A stretch of DNA of 64,000 nucleotides from Brevibacterium sp. ZH18 (lineage in GTDB: Bacteria; Actinomycetota; Actinomycetes; Actinomycetales; Brevibacteriaceae): positions 62,001 through 126,000 of the forward strand of contig NZ_JALDSX010000002.1 of NCBI RefSeq assembly GCF_022748595.1, read 5' to 3'. Position numbers and translations under genes: made by a program. This document shows, in pieces, positions 18,231-27,971 of this stretch. The notes under the pieces are model-generated. The model did no database searches and had not been told where the DNA came from. It saw only the letters and a list, made by a program, of their open reading frames with translations. Within the stretch, counting starts at the first letter, position 1; each line of letters starts with the position of its first letter.

Positions 18231-19250
18231 CTACGGTCTCTTGCTCGCACGTGTCTCACTGGTGCGCACATGGCTCGAGGCGTTGCGGTGGCGGTCCTCG
18301 GTCTCAAGCCCGAGGTGGGTGCGGGCGAAGGCCAGGGAGTCGGCGAGCATCTGCTCCCGGGTGGACTTCTTCGTCACGAAGCGTGTGTTGACTTCGACGA
18401 CGACGTCGCCGGACCAGTTGCGTTTGGCCAGAAGCTGCAGGGTCTCGGCCACGGGCATGGTACCGGCACCGGGGATCAGATGTTCGTCCTTGAGCGAACC
18501 AGAGCCGTCGGTGAGATGGACGTGGCGGAGTTTGTCGAAGATCTCCGACACGGTCTCGACGGCGTTCATTCCTGCTGTCGAAGCGTGGGAGAAGTCGAAG
18601 GTGAGGGCATCGTAGTCTTCGTCGAGGGGGTTCCAGTCGGGGTAGTAGACGAGGACCTCGCGCACGCCTGCGCGCCAGGGGTACATGTTCTCCACGGCGA
18701 GGACGACTCCGGTCTCCTCCGACACCTGCCGCACACCGTCGACGAAGCCCAGCGCGTATTCTCCCTGCCACCTGAAGGGCGGATGCAGGACCACAGTCTT
18801 GGCGCCGACCGACTTCGCGAGATTCGCGGTGATGCGCAGCTTCTCCCAATGGTCCTTGTGCAGGACTCGGGGCAGGAAGAGCAGCGTCGGTGCATGCAGG
18901 GACATGACCTCAAGGCCCGTTTCCGCAGCCAGACCGTTGATGAGGTCGACGTCGCGGGTCTCGGCATTGTGGGTGACCATGATCTCAACACCGTCGTAGC
19001 CGTGTTTGGCCGCTTGGGCGAAGGTCTCTGCCACGGTCATCGGGGACACCGAGGAGCTGGAGAGTCCGATTCGGATCTGGTGGTCCGAACTGTGCTGGGT
19101 CTCGTGGTCGTAGACCTCATGGCTGTCGAAGTACTCACGGTTGCGTCGCGAATTGGACCGCGCAGAATTCTTAGCGGTGTAGACCTTACGTGCTGACTTC
19201 GACCGTTTCGCCCTGCTCATCTCACCCAGTTTAGTCCTCGAAGATTTCAT
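18231..19250 (-). CDS. Sugar phosphate isomerase/epimerase family TIM-barrel protein
   Basis: Member of the xylose isomerase-like TIM-barrel superfamily. The barrel begins near residue 58 (IRIGLSSSSVSPMTVAETFAQAAKHGYDGVEIMV). It shows typical metal or active-site segments: LHAPTLLF, VLHPPFRWQ, LAVENMYPW, TFDFSHAS, HVHLTDGSGSLKDEHLIPGAG and VVVEVNTRF. Substrate unknown. About 55 residues before the barrel are basic and Ser-rich, which is unusual; the first ATG has GAGGG three bases upstream, and an alternative ATG at 19220 (MSRAKRSKS) would trim ten residues. The gene precedes proC. Confidence 0.85.
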   Translation of the reverse strand: MKSSRTKLGEMSRAKRSKSARKVYTAKNSARSNSRRNREYFDSHEVYDHETQHSSDHQIRIGLSSSSVSPMTVAETFAQAAKHGYDGVEIMVTHNAETRDVDLINGLAAETGLEVMSLHAPTLLFLPRVLHKDHWEKLRITANLAKSVGAKTVVLHPPFRWQGEYALGFVDGVRQVSEETGVVLAVENMYPWRAGVREVLVYYPDWNPLDEDYDALTFDFSHASTAGMNAVETVSEIFDKLRHVHLTDGSGSLKDEHLIPGAGTMPVAETLQLLAKRNWSGDVVVEVNTRFVTKKSTREQMLADSLAFARTHLGLETEDRHRNASSHVRTSETRASKRP

Positions 19251-19294
19251 ATTCCCTCAGAAAGCATAAGCCCTGAGGTCGCTAAGCTGGATCA

Positions 19295-19837
19295 ATGACT
19301 GATTTTCGAGTTCGCCGGGCCCGCGTCGATGATGCCGCCCCCATCGCCGACATCCACATCGCAGCGTGGACGACTGCCTATCGCGGCATCATGGCCGACG
19401 AGATCCTCGACTCCCTCGACCTCGACCGACAGACCGCTGGTTGGACCCGCAGCCTCAGCGATGAGACCAGCCCGATGTCGACGCTCGTCGCGGTGCAGGG
19501 ACAGCGTGTCCTCGGCTTCGGCGGGGTGTGCCCGCCCCGGGACACCGCCGAGGTGCTCAGCCAGCTTCCCGAGGCCTCCGGACTGGGACAGCTCGCGGCG
19601 ATCAATCTCCACCCAGAGGCGTTCGGCTCCGGCGCCGGAGCGCTTCTCCTCCACGCTTTGGAGGACGAGCTGCAGGCCCTGGGGTTCACCCGCGCCTATC
19701 TCATGGTCGCCGAAGGCAACGACCGGGCGATGCGCTTCTATGCCAAACACGGCTGGCACCGCACGGAGATCACCCACGTCTTCGACGGAGTGTCCCCGGC
19801 GGTGCCAGAGCGCATGTTCACGATCAACCTCGGCTGA
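19295..19837 (+). CDS. GNAT family N-acetyltransferase
   Basis: A 180-residue single-domain acetyltransferase. The acetyl-CoA loop reads LHPEAFGSGAGALLLHALEDEL and the C-terminal strand reads MRFYAKHGWHRT. The N-terminus FRVRRARVDDAAPIADIHIAAWTTAYRGIM is typical of a large subgroup acting on small molecules or ribosomal proteins. Substrate unknown. It is divergent from the TIM-barrel gene, with about 45 bases between, and convergent with glpK. Confidence 0.87.
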   Translation: MTDFRVRRARVDDAAPIADIHIAAWTTAYRGIMADEILDSLDLDRQTAGWTRSLSDETSPMSTLVAVQGQRVLGFGGVCPPRDTAEVLSQLPEASGLGQLAAINLHPEAFGSGAGALLLHALEDELQALGFTRAYLMVAEGNDRAMRFYAKHGWHRTEITHVFDGVSPAVPERMFTINLG

Positions 19838-19872
19838 GGCCCACCTCGGCGAGGTACGGCCTCGACCGAAGG

Positions 19873-21405
19873 TCAGCCGTAGAGTTCTTCGACGTCCTCG
19901 TCGACCCAGTTCTTCGACTTCTCGACGGCCTTGTTCCACAGGCGGTAGGCGCGAGCGACCTTGTCCTCGTCCATCGACGGCAGCCAGCGCTTGTCCTCGC
20001 GCCAGTTGTTCTTCACGTCCTCCTCGCCGTTCCAGAACTTCACCGCGATGCCCGCGGCGTAGGCCGCACCCAGGGCCGTGGTCTCGACGACCTCGGGACG
20101 GATGACGGGCACGCCGAGGAGGTCGGCCTGGAACTGCATGAGCGTTTCGTTGGCGACCATGCCGCCGTCGACCTTGAGCTCGGTGAGCTTGACACCCGAA
20201 TCGAGATCCATTGCATCCAGGACCTCACGGGACTGGAACGCCACCGATTCGAGAGCCGCACGCGCGATGTGGTTTTTGTTGACATAGCGGGTCAGACCCA
20301 CCATCACACCACGGGCGTCAGACTCCCAGTGCGGGGCGAAGAGCCCGGAGAAGGCAGGCACGATGTAGCAGCCACCGTTGTCATCGACGTTCTTCGCAAG
20401 CGTCTCGACTTCGGGAGCCTCGGAGATGATTCCGAAGTTGTCACGCAGCCACTGCACGAGTGATCCTGTGACCGCCACGGAGCCTTCGAGGGCGTAGACA
20501 GCCTCGGCGTCGCCGATCTTGTAGGCCACGGTCGTCAGCAGACCGTTCTTGCTGGCCACGGGCTCATTGCCGGTGTTGATGAGCATGAAGTTGCCGGTGC
20601 CGTAGGTGTTCTTGGCCTGGCCCTTCTCGAAGCACGCCTGACCGAAGGTCGCCGCCTGCTGGTCGCCGAGGATGCCGCAGATCGGGGTGTCGATGATGAG
20701 GCCGTTCTTGGCGCCGTAGCCGTACACCTCCGAACAGGACTTGATCTCCGGGAGCATCGAGACGGGGATGCCCATGTCGCCGGCGATCTCCTCGTTCCAG
20801 TCCAGGCTCTTGACGTTCATGAGCATCGTGCGCGAGGCGTTCGTGACGTCGGTGACGTGGACTCCGCCGTTGACGCCGCCGGTGAGGTTCCAGAGAACCC
20901 AGGTGTCCATGGTCCCGAAGAGCAGTTCGCCGGCTTCAGCGGACTCCTTGACGCCCTCGACGTTGTCGAAGATCCACTTGGCCTTCGGTCCGGCGAAGTA
21001 CGTCGCCAGGGGCAGGCCGACACGTTCCTTGTACTTGTCGGGCCCTTCGTCTCCGGCGAGTTCTTCGCAGATCTTCTGGGTCCGTGTGTCCTGCCAGACG
21101 ATGGCGTTGTAGACGGGTTTTCCGGTGTTCTTGTTCCAGATGACCGTGGTCTCACGCTGATTCGTGATGCCCACACCCTCGAGCTGGTGGCGGTTGATGT
21201 CGGCACGGGTCAGGGCCTGACCGATCGCCTCATTCGTGTTCCTGATGATCTCCAGCGGGTCGTGTTCGACCCAGCCGGCGCGGGGGAAGATCTGTTCGTG
21301 CTCGAGCTGGCCCGAGGACACGATCTGCCCGTCGTGGTTGAAGACGATGGCCCGCGACGAGGTGGTTCCCTGGTCGACGGCGAGGATGAACTTTTCCTGA
21401 CTCAT
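19873..21405 (-). CDS. glpK: Glycerol kinase
   Basis: Phosphorylates glycerol to glycerol-3-phosphate with ATP. The 510-residue FGGY kinase shows [16 protein letters not shown] at the N-terminus, [15 protein letters not shown], and [15 protein letters not shown] around the middle. The C-terminal phosphate-binding part includes [25 protein letters not shown]. It is the last gene of glpD-glpF-glpK, 62 bases after the glpF stop. Length and motifs are complete. Confidence 0.97.
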   Translation of the reverse strand: MSQEKFILAVDQGTTSSRAIVFNHDGQIVSSGQLEHEQIFPRAGWVEHDPLEIIRNTNEAIGQALTRADINRHQLEGVGITNQRETTVIWNKNTGKPVYNAIVWQDTRTQKICEELAGDEGPDKYKERVGLPLATYFAGPKAKWIFDNVEGVKESAEAGELLFGTMDTWVLWNLTGGVNGGVHVTDVTNASRTMLMNVKSLDWNEEIAGDMGIPVSMLPEIKSCSEVYGYGAKNGLIIDTPICGILGDQQAATFGQACFEKGQAKNTYGTGNFMLINTGNEPVASKNGLLTTVAYKIGDAEAVYALEGSVAVTGSLVQWLRDNFGIISEAPEVETLAKNVDDNGGCYIVPAFSGLFAPHWESDARGVMVGLTRYVNKNHIARAALESVAFQSREVLDAMDLDSGVKLTELKVDGGMVANETLMQFQADLLGVPVIRPEVVETTALGAAYAAGIAVKFWNGEEDVKNNWREDKRWLPSMDEDKVARAYRLWNKAVEKSKNWVDEDVEELYG

Positions 21406-21439
21406 GCTGACTCCTATGTCGAGGTGATGCTGTGGATTG

Positions 21440-21479
21440 CTGGTGACTCAGACGAGGGTCTGATGGCTCAGACGAAGGC
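21440..21479. repeat. 20-bp tandem repeat spanning the glpF stop codon
   Basis: Two 20-bp units (ctggtgactcagacgagggt and ctgatggctcagacgaaggc) match at 16 positions. The glpF stop is in the second; a matching TGA lies exactly 20 bases downstream in the gene's direction, in a different frame. Confidence 0.7.
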
Positions 21480-22190
21480 TCGGGAAAGCAGACCGGCGAT
21501 GATGGCGCCGACCAGGGGCCCGGCGATCGGGACCCACGAATAGGCCCAGTCCGAGCTGCCTTTGTTCGGGATGGGCAGCAGTGCGTGGACGATGCGGGGG
21601 CCGAGGTCACGTGCCGGGTTGATCGCGTAGCCGGTGGGGCCGCCCAAGGAGGCGCCGATGGCGACGACGAGGAGGCCGACTGCCAGTGGTCCCAGCTTGT
21701 CGGGGGTTCCGCCGAAGAGCAGGATGACGAACACGAGGACGAATGTGGCGATGACCTCGGTGACGAAGTTCCAGCCGTAGCTGCGGATCTCAGGACCGGT
21801 CGAGAAGGTTCCTAGGATGTTGCCGGCGTCCTTCTCCTCGTCGTAGTGCTTCTTGTACACAGCCCAGGCGAGGACCGCACCGATCATGGCGCCGATCATC
21901 TCGGCCGCGAGATAGGCGACGGTGTTGACGAAGTTGACCGGAATGCCGTCCGCGTATTCCGGTGCTCCGCTCGCGAGGATGCCGAAGGTCACCGCCGGGT
22001 TGAGGTGCGCTCCGGTCTTGAATGCGACGAAGACACCGGCGAAGACTGCGAGGCCCCAGCCGAACGAGATGAGGAGCCAGCCCCCTCCGTTGCCCTTCGT
22101 CTTGCCCAGAACCACATTGGCGACCACGCCGACGCCGAGCAGCATGAGCATCGCCGTTCCGCCGATCTCATAAAGGAAAATAGTACCCAT
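21468..22190 (-). CDS. glpF: Glycerol uptake facilitator (MIP family)
   Basis: Aquaglyceroporin, 240 residues, with six membrane segments and both pore NPA motifs: HLNPAVTFG in the first half and AINPARDLGPR in the second. The Asp after the second NPA is typical of glycerol-conducting members. It lets glycerol diffuse in for GlpK. It lies between glpD and glpK on one strand. Confidence 0.96.
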   Translation of the reverse strand: MGTIFLYEIGGTAMLMLLGVGVVANVVLGKTKGNGGGWLLISFGWGLAVFAGVFVAFKTGAHLNPAVTFGILASGAPEYADGIPVNFVNTVAYLAAEMIGAMIGAVLAWAVYKKHYDEEKDAGNILGTFSTGPEIRSYGWNFVTEVIATFVLVFVILLFGGTPDKLGPLAVGLLVVAIGASLGGPTGYAINPARDLGPRIVHALLPIPNKGSSDWAYSWVPIAGPLVGAIIAGLLSRAFV

Positions 22191-22227
22191 ATCTCACAAA
22201 CTCCTATGTCTGTCCTGCTTCTCGGAT

Positions 22228-23949
22228 TTACGGTTTCGGTGTTTCCTCGACGAGTGCCGCAGCTGCGGCATCGTCGTGGGTGGATTCGGCGGCGATCTGT
22301 GCGTCGACGTGAGCATTGAAGTCAGCGATCTCCTTCGCCTCCCGCTCATCGTCCCACCCGAGGATCGGGGCGGCGATCGCGGCGACCGCCTCGGCGGCGC
22401 TCTTCCCCCGGTCCCGGACCTCGTAGTTCAGCCGCATCCGCCGCTCGAGGATGTCGGCAAGATGGACGGCACCCTCCGAGGCTGCTGCGTAGTGAGCCTC
22501 GACGCGCAGGTAGCGCTCTGCCCCGGTCAGAGGCCGACCGAGATCAGGGTTCTCGTCGACGAGATCGAGGATGTCCTCGACGAGGGTTCCGTAGCGGCGG
22601 ATGAGCCGCTTGACACGATCTTCGTCCCACCCGTATTTCTCGGCGATGCCAGCTTGTCCGCGTCTCACAGCACCAACGCCTTGGGCGCCGAGCAGCGGAA
22701 CCGATTCGGTCAGTGAGCGACGGTCCTTCGCATCGTCGCCGAGGGCGAAGTCGACGGCGTCTTCGGCCATCACCCGATAGGTCGTGTACTTTCCACCGGC
22801 GATCGCAGACAAGCCGGGTTCGACCTCCATCACCGTGTGCTCGCGGGAGACCTTCGTCGACGCCTGTCCCTTCTTGGCTACCGGCTGGAGCAGCGGGCGC
22901 AGACCCGAGTAGACGCCGATGACATCATCGCGCGTCAGCTTCTCCGCCAGAATCGCATTTGCGTGCTTGAGCAGGTAGTCGATATCGTCCGACGTCGCCA
23001 CCGGCGCATCGACATCCTGGTCCCACGGTGTGTCGGTGGTGCCGATGACCCAGTAGCCCTCCCACGGAATGACGAAGAGCACGGACTTCTCGGTCTTCGA
23101 GATGATGCCGGTTCCCGGGTCAGCCTTGATCTTGTCCTGATCGACCGTGATGTGCACGCCTTTCGACGCCAACACCTTCAGACCGGCGTCGGCCTTGGCC
23201 AGGTCCTGCTGCTCCTCGGTCCAGACGCCCCCGGCGAGGATCGTGCGGCGGGCGTGGATGTCGAACTCGCGGCCGGTCATCTCATCTCGGGCACGGACGC
23301 CGGAGACCCTATCGCCGTCGTGAAGGTAATCGATGACGGACACGTGGTTTGCCGCTGCCGCACCGTAGCTCGCGGCCGAGCGGATCAAGGTCATGACAAA
23401 GCGCGCGTCGTCGACCTTCGCGTCGTAGTATTCGAGCGCGCCGACGGCCGCATCATCGGCCAGCCCCGGGAAGTGCGCGGTCAGAGCCTTCTTGCCCAGG
23501 TGGCGGTGCATCGGCACAGCGCGTTTGCGCCCCGGCCGAGTCGCCATCGTGTCGTAGAGGAGAACGCCGGAGCCGATGAAGGCCCGGTCGATGAGGCGGT
23601 GTTCGAAGGGAAAGACGAAGGCGACTGGCTCCACCAAGTGCGGGGCCGTGTGCTGGAGGAGGAGATCGCGTTCCTTGAGCGCCTCGGCCACGAGCTTGAA
23701 GTCGAGCATCTCGAGGTAGCGCAGCCCGCCGTGCATGAGCTTCGATGACCGTGAGGATGTGCCCGAGGCCCAGTCCTTCGCATCGACGACGCCGACATTG
23801 AGCCCGCGCGTCGCCGCATCGAAGGCCGATCCGGCGCCGGTGACACCACCACCGACGACGAAGACGTCGAGCGGGTCGCTCGGCGTCGTAGATTCGAGGG
23901 TGTGCAGGGCTTCATCGCGGAACGATGGGGAGAGTTCGCCATTTTGCAT
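22228..23949 (-). CDS. glpD: Aerobic glycerol-3-phosphate dehydrogenase
   Basis: FAD enzyme oxidising glycerol-3-phosphate to dihydroxyacetone phosphate at the membrane and passing electrons to quinone. The 573-residue protein has the FAD-binding DVFVVGGGVTGAGSAFDAATRGLNVGVVDA and SSRSSKLMHGGLRYLE, characteristic of GlpD/GlpA. The start at 23949 (MQNGELSPSF) follows AAGGA at a long spacing; an earlier ATG (MVDEGNEQH) is possible. First gene of the glpD-F-K cluster; a CRP-like half-symmetric site lies about 75 bases upstream. Confidence 0.95.
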   Translation of the reverse strand: MQNGELSPSFRDEALHTLESTTPSDPLDVFVVGGGVTGAGSAFDAATRGLNVGVVDAKDWASGTSSRSSKLMHGGLRYLEMLDFKLVAEALKERDLLLQHTAPHLVEPVAFVFPFEHRLIDRAFIGSGVLLYDTMATRPGRKRAVPMHRHLGKKALTAHFPGLADDAAVGALEYYDAKVDDARFVMTLIRSAASYGAAAANHVSVIDYLHDGDRVSGVRARDEMTGREFDIHARRTILAGGVWTEEQQDLAKADAGLKVLASKGVHITVDQDKIKADPGTGIISKTEKSVLFVIPWEGYWVIGTTDTPWDQDVDAPVATSDDIDYLLKHANAILAEKLTRDDVIGVYSGLRPLLQPVAKKGQASTKVSREHTVMEVEPGLSAIAGGKYTTYRVMAEDAVDFALGDDAKDRRSLTESVPLLGAQGVGAVRRGQAGIAEKYGWDEDRVKRLIRRYGTLVEDILDLVDENPDLGRPLTGAERYLRVEAHYAAASEGAVHLADILERRMRLNYEVRDRGKSAAEAVAAIAAPILGWDDEREAKEIADFNAHVDAQIAAESTHDDAAAAALVEETPKP

Positions 23950-24020
23950 ATGCTGTTCGTTTCCTTCGTCGACCATGGCAGACCGGTGGGCCGTCAATCA
24001 TTATTGCGCCCCCTTGCACG

Positions 24021-24036
24021 TGTGAGTGCGATCAGG
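24021..24036. promoter_or_regulatory. Possible CRP/GlxR-like site upstream of glpD
   Basis: TGTGAGTGCGATCAGG keeps the full left arm TGTGA and TCA of the right arm of the CRP/GlxR consensus. It lies upstream of glpD, where catabolite control would be expected. The right arm is incomplete, so the call is weak. Confidence 0.3.
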
Positions 24037-24098
24037 GGCCGTTGAGAAAAACCTAGCAGAGAACCTTCAGGTAAGGGCTCGTTCGTCGTCGGCGCTGC

Positions 24099-25064
24099 TC
24101 ACACCAGCTCCACGCGCATCGCCGATGACATCTCGGCAGAGTCGAGCAGATCGAGCTTGCGCATGATGATGCCCTCACGCAGCGCCCATGGGGAGATGTT
24201 CATGACGTTGACGTCGAAGATCGTGAACGCCGCCTCGGCGACGATGGCTCCGGCGAGCACCTGGCCGGCACGGGCCTGGGACACTCCTGGCAACGTCGCC
24301 CTCTCCTCCGGTGTGCGGGCGGCAAGAGTGTCGATGATCCCCGCGAGATCACGGCGGAAGAGTTTGCGCGGAGCGTAGATGCCGTCCCCGCTGGGAGCGG
24401 CCCCGGCGATCCGGGCCAGCGAACGAAAGGTCTTCGACGACCCCACCACCTGATCGGCGGTGCCCACGCGGTTGATCTTGCCGGCGATGCGGCCGATCTG
24501 AGATCGGGCGTATTTGCGCAGCTCATGGATGTCATCCGCGCTGGGCAGCGGATCGGGGAGGAAGTCCGAGTAGGTGCGTCCGGCACCCAAGGGCACGGAC
24601 ACCGCTGCCTGCGGGTACTCGTCCTGTCCGGCTGCGATCTCGAGCGATCCGCCGCCGATGTCGAAGAGCAGGATCTTGCCTGCCGACCATCCGAACCAGC
24701 GACGGGCGGCGAGGAACGTCACCCGCGCCTCGTCCTTGCCGGACATGACATTGAGGGTCACTCCCAGCTGAGCGTTGATCGATTCGATGAGCTCGCTGCC
24801 GTTCGGGGCATCCCTGACCGCCGAGGTGGCGAAGGCCAGGATCTGCTCCGATCCCTGATCTTCGGCGATCTCGACAGCCTCGGCGATGAAGTTGTGAAGC
24901 TTCTCCTGGCCCTCGGCGTCGATGTATCCGTCATCGCCGAGGTGCTCGGCCAGACGCAGGATCTCTTTGTGGGAGGTGGCGGGCAGGGGCGGGGCTCCGA
25001 CGTGAGCGTCGACCACGAGGAGGTGGACGCTGTTGGACCCGATATCGAGGACTGCTAGGCGCAT
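24099..25064 (-). CDS. Ppx/GppA family phosphatase (exopolyphosphatase-like)
   Basis: A 321-residue actin-fold phosphatase. The phosphate-1 loop is MRLAVLDIGSNSVHLLVVD and the second is LLFDIGGGSLEIA. Short members of this family in actinobacteria (Rv0496-like) hydrolyse polyphosphate, and related enzymes act on (p)ppGpp; the C-terminal extra domains of long Ppx enzymes are absent. It stands alone between the enoyl-CoA hydratase gene and the glp genes, with a short AT-richer leader upstream. Confidence 0.92.
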   Translation of the reverse strand: MRLAVLDIGSNSVHLLVVDAHVGAPPLPATSHKEILRLAEHLGDDGYIDAEGQEKLHNFIAEAVEIAEDQGSEQILAFATSAVRDAPNGSELIESINAQLGVTLNVMSGKDEARVTFLAARRWFGWSAGKILLFDIGGGSLEIAAGQDEYPQAAVSVPLGAGRTYSDFLPDPLPSADDIHELRKYARSQIGRIAGKINRVGTADQVVGSSKTFRSLARIAGAAPSGDGIYAPRKLFRRDLAGIIDTLAARTPEERATLPGVSQARAGQVLAGAIVAEAAFTIFDVNVMNISPWALREGIIMRKLDLLDSAEMSSAMRVELV

Positions 25065-25115
25065 TCGCTCAGTTTAACCTCAGATATCGGCGCAGTCCTA
25101 TACATTCGATAAGTC

Positions 25116-25907
25116 CTACGCGTCGGCCCAGTCAGTGGCGCGGAAGCCGAATTCGGGCGGGCGCTTCGCGAAGAACGCCTCCTGGCCGCGGGCGATCTCT
25201 GCTCGGTAAGCCTGGTCGAGCCACTGCGGCGGGTCTGCATCCTCCGTCAGCTGCCCGTCGAGGACGGCCTTCGAACCGACCTGGCTCAGGCGGGAGAGTC
25301 CGACGATCTTCTCCCCCATCGCCTGTGCCGAGGCCAGCGGAGTCTCGGAGACCTCGTGGAAGAAGCCGAGCTCGCGCATCGTCTCGAATTTCACGATCGA
25401 GGCGGTGACCAGCAGGTATCTGGCCCAGGAGTCACCGAGCACGGTGGCCAGGCGGCGAGTTGGTCCCGGTGGGTAGACGAGGCCGAGTTTCGCCGCAGTG
25501 ACGCCGAAGATCGAACCGGGGGCCGCGATGCGGATATCGCAGGCCGCTGCGATCTCGGTGCCGCCGCCGACGCAGTTGCCGGTGATGGCGGCGATGGTCG
25601 CGGTGCGCGCATTGGCCACGGCCGCCTCGGCGGTGGAGTTGAGGTCCCAGAAATCATCCAAGGGAACATTGAGGTCCGCAATGTCGGACCCGGCGGAGAA
25701 GTGCCCCGCCGCTCCGGTGATCACCAGTGCGCCGATCGAGTCGTCGGCGTCGACGCCGGCGATGATCTCCGGCAGTGCCCGCCACATCGGGCGGGAGATG
25801 GCATTGCGCTTTTCGGGCCGATCAATGACGAGGGTTCCGACTCCACCGGAGACGGTGAAGTCGAAACCCTCGAGATCGACCGGACGGTAGGTGCCGTCAA
25901 CGGTCAT
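25116..25907 (-). CDS. Enoyl-CoA hydratase/isomerase family protein
   Basis: A 263-residue crotonase-fold protein. Oxyanion-hole segments are PEKRNAISRPMWRALPE and AGHFSAGSDIADL; the second strand-helix is GNCVGGGTEIAAACDIRIAA. The position of the usual second catalytic Glu reads YPPGPTRRLATVLG, so simple hydratase activity is uncertain. These proteins act on acyl-CoA thioesters. It follows prpC by about 40 bases on the same strand, which may link it to propionyl-CoA use, but no sequence feature proves that. Confidence 0.87.
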   Translation of the reverse strand: MTVDGTYRPVDLEGFDFTVSGGVGTLVIDRPEKRNAISRPMWRALPEIIAGVDADDSIGALVITGAAGHFSAGSDIADLNVPLDDFWDLNSTAEAAVANARTATIAAITGNCVGGGTEIAAACDIRIAAPGSIFGVTAAKLGLVYPPGPTRRLATVLGDSWARYLLVTASIVKFETMRELGFFHEVSETPLASAQAMGEKIVGLSRLSQVGSKAVLDGQLTEDADPPQWLDQAYRAEIARGQEAFFAKRPPEFGFRATDWADA

Positions 25908-25947
25908 GTGTCATGCCTTTCAGCTGTGACTATAAAGCGGTGGCGAT

Positions 25948-27069
25948 TCAGCCCCGGTTGTCCGGGACCTCGCGCTGTTCCTCACCGTCGTAGGCGCTCA
26001 GCGGTCGGATCAGGGCGTTGTTCGCCTGCTGCTCCATGATGTGAGCGGTCCAGCCGGTGATGCGGGCCATGACGAAGATCGGTGTGAACTGATCGGTGTC
26101 GAAGCCCATGAGGTGGTACGCCGGACCCGACGGGTAGTCGAGGTTCGGGTAGATTCCCTTGCGGCCGACGAAGTCCTCTTCGAAGGCGTTGTAGAGATCA
26201 AGGAGATCGGTTGCACCCTTGGCTTCGACCATGTCCTCGAAGGCCTTGCGCATGGTCGGGACGCGCGAGTCGCCGTTCTTGTAGACACGGTGTCCGAAGC
26301 CCATGATTTTGGCCTTCTTCGCCAGTGCATCGTCGATCCATGCCGAAGCCTTGTCAGCGGTGCCGACTTCTTCGAGCATCGCCATGACAGCCTCATTGGC
26401 ACCACCGTGCAGGGGTCCCTTGAGGGCACCGACGCCACCGGCGACGGCCGAGTACAGGTCAGACGTCGTCGAGGTGATGACACGGGTGGTGAACGTCGAA
26501 GCGTTGAACGAGTGCTCCGCGTAGAGGATCATCGAGATGTCAAAGCAGCGCACGACCTCCTCGGCGGGAACCTCGTCGAAGACCATCTTGAAGAAGTTCG
26601 CGGCGTAGCCGAGGTCCTTCGTCGGTGCGACGGGGTCGAGTCCGTGGCGACGGCGGTGGTCGATGGCCACGATCGTGGGCAGCTGGGCGTAGAGACGCTC
26701 GGCCTTGGCCAGGTTGGCCTCTTCGCCTTCGACGTCAGCCTCAGGATCGACAGCGCCGAGGTAGGCCACGGCCGTCTGCACGACGTGCATCGGGTGGCAG
26801 TCCTTGGGCAGGTCGAGGATGAGCTGGACGAGCTTGTCGTCGATGCCGCGCTGAGCACGCTCACGGGACTTGAACTCCTCGAGCTGAGCCTCGTTCGGGA
26901 GCTCACCGTTCCAGATCAGGTAGGCGACGTCTTCGAAGTTGCGCTTGGCAGCGAGTTCCTGGACGGGGTACCCGCGGTAGGTCAGCGAGTTCGTTTCCTG
27001 GACTACCTTCGAAACGGCCGTGGTGTCGACGACGACGCCCGCAAGACCTTTTTTGATTTCTTCGGTCAC
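25948..27069 (-). CDS. prpC: 2-methylcitrate synthase
   Basis: Citrate-synthase-fold enzyme, 373 residues, that joins propionyl-CoA and oxaloacetate. Catalytic segments are present: AEHSFNASTFTTRV (His), GPLHGGANEAVM (His) and MGFGHRVYKNGDSRVP, with the Asp in the late segment FVMARITGWTAHIMEQ nearby. The sequence is the short type I/II methylcitrate synthase form, and the neighbours prpB and prpD fix the pathway. It overlaps the prpB stop (ATGA). Confidence 0.95.
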   Translation of the reverse strand: MTEEIKKGLAGVVVDTTAVSKVVQETNSLTYRGYPVQELAAKRNFEDVAYLIWNGELPNEAQLEEFKSRERAQRGIDDKLVQLILDLPKDCHPMHVVQTAVAYLGAVDPEADVEGEEANLAKAERLYAQLPTIVAIDHRRRHGLDPVAPTKDLGYAANFFKMVFDEVPAEEVVRCFDISMILYAEHSFNASTFTTRVITSTTSDLYSAVAGGVGALKGPLHGGANEAVMAMLEEVGTADKASAWIDDALAKKAKIMGFGHRVYKNGDSRVPTMRKAFEDMVEAKGATDLLDLYNAFEEDFVGRKGIYPNLDYPSGPAYHLMGFDTDQFTPIFVMARITGWTAHIMEQQANNALIRPLSAYDGEEQREVPDNRG

Positions 27070-27971
27070 TGGTGACCCTCCTGTGAAAAGTTGAATACGG
27101 CTGCGTCAAAATCGTTGTACGCAGCGTAGTCGATCGTGTCGTAGAGGTCCGCACGGGTCTGCATTCCCTCGAGCAGGTCCACCTGGGTGCCCTGGTCGCG
27201 AATGGTCTGCAGGCCCGATTTGATCGCACCCATGGCGAGACGCAGAGTTGTGACCGGGTAGATCACGACTTTGACTCCGACGTTCGCCAACTGCTCGGTC
27301 GTGAACAGTTCGCTCTTTCCGAATTCTGTCATGTTCGCCAAAATCGGAACATCCACGCTGCTGGCGAATTTCTCGAATTCGCTCAGGTCCCGCATGGCTT
27401 CGGGGAAGATCAGGTCCGCTCCGGCGTCGACATAGGCCTTCGCGCGGTCGATCGCCGCGTCGAGTCCTTCGCCTGCACGGGAATCGGTGCGGGCGCTGAT
27501 GACGAAGTTCTCATCTCGACGCCCCTTGACGGCGGCTTTGATGCGCTTGCTCATCTCAGCAGCAGTGACAACCTCTTTGCCGTCGAGGTGGCCGCAGCGC
27601 TTCGGGTTGACCTGATCCTCGAGGTGCATCCCCGAGATTCCGGCGTCTTCGAATTCCTGGATGGTGCGTGCCACGTTCATTGCTTCGCCCCAGCCGGTGT
27701 CGGCGTCGATGAAGGTCGGCAGGTTCGTCACCCGGGCGATGTTGCGTCCGTGATCGGCCACCTCGGTGAGTGTGGTCAGTCCGATATCGGGCAGGCCCAT
27801 GGCTGCGGAGAAGGCACCGCCGGAGATGTAGACGCCCTCGAATCCGGTCTGCTCGATGATCTGAGCGTTGATCGGATTGATGGCACCGGGGAACTGGACG
27901 ATCTTGTCGCCGGCGAGGAGCTCACGGAATTTCGCGCGGCGCTCGGCCGGTGTTGCGGTTGCCCCCAACAT
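27066..27971 (-). CDS. prpB: 2-methylisocitrate lyase
   Basis: Splits 2-methylisocitrate into pyruvate and succinate. The 301-residue TIM-barrel protein shows the ICL/PEPM family residues: YISGGAFSAAMGLPDIGL, DADTGWGEAMNV, the catalytic Cys in HLEDQVNPKRCGHLDGKEV, and ISARTDSRAGEGLDAAIDRA. The gene shares one base with the prpD stop (TGATG) and overlaps prpC. Confidence 0.96.
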   Translation of the reverse strand: MLGATATPAERRAKFRELLAGDKIVQFPGAINPINAQIIEQTGFEGVYISGGAFSAAMGLPDIGLTTLTEVADHGRNIARVTNLPTFIDADTGWGEAMNVARTIQEFEDAGISGMHLEDQVNPKRCGHLDGKEVVTAAEMSKRIKAAVKGRRDENFVISARTDSRAGEGLDAAIDRAKAYVDAGADLIFPEAMRDLSEFEKFASSVDVPILANMTEFGKSELFTTEQLANVGVKVVIYPVTTLRLAMGAIKSGLQTIRDQGTQVDLLEGMQTRADLYDTIDYAAYNDFDAAVFNFSQEGHQ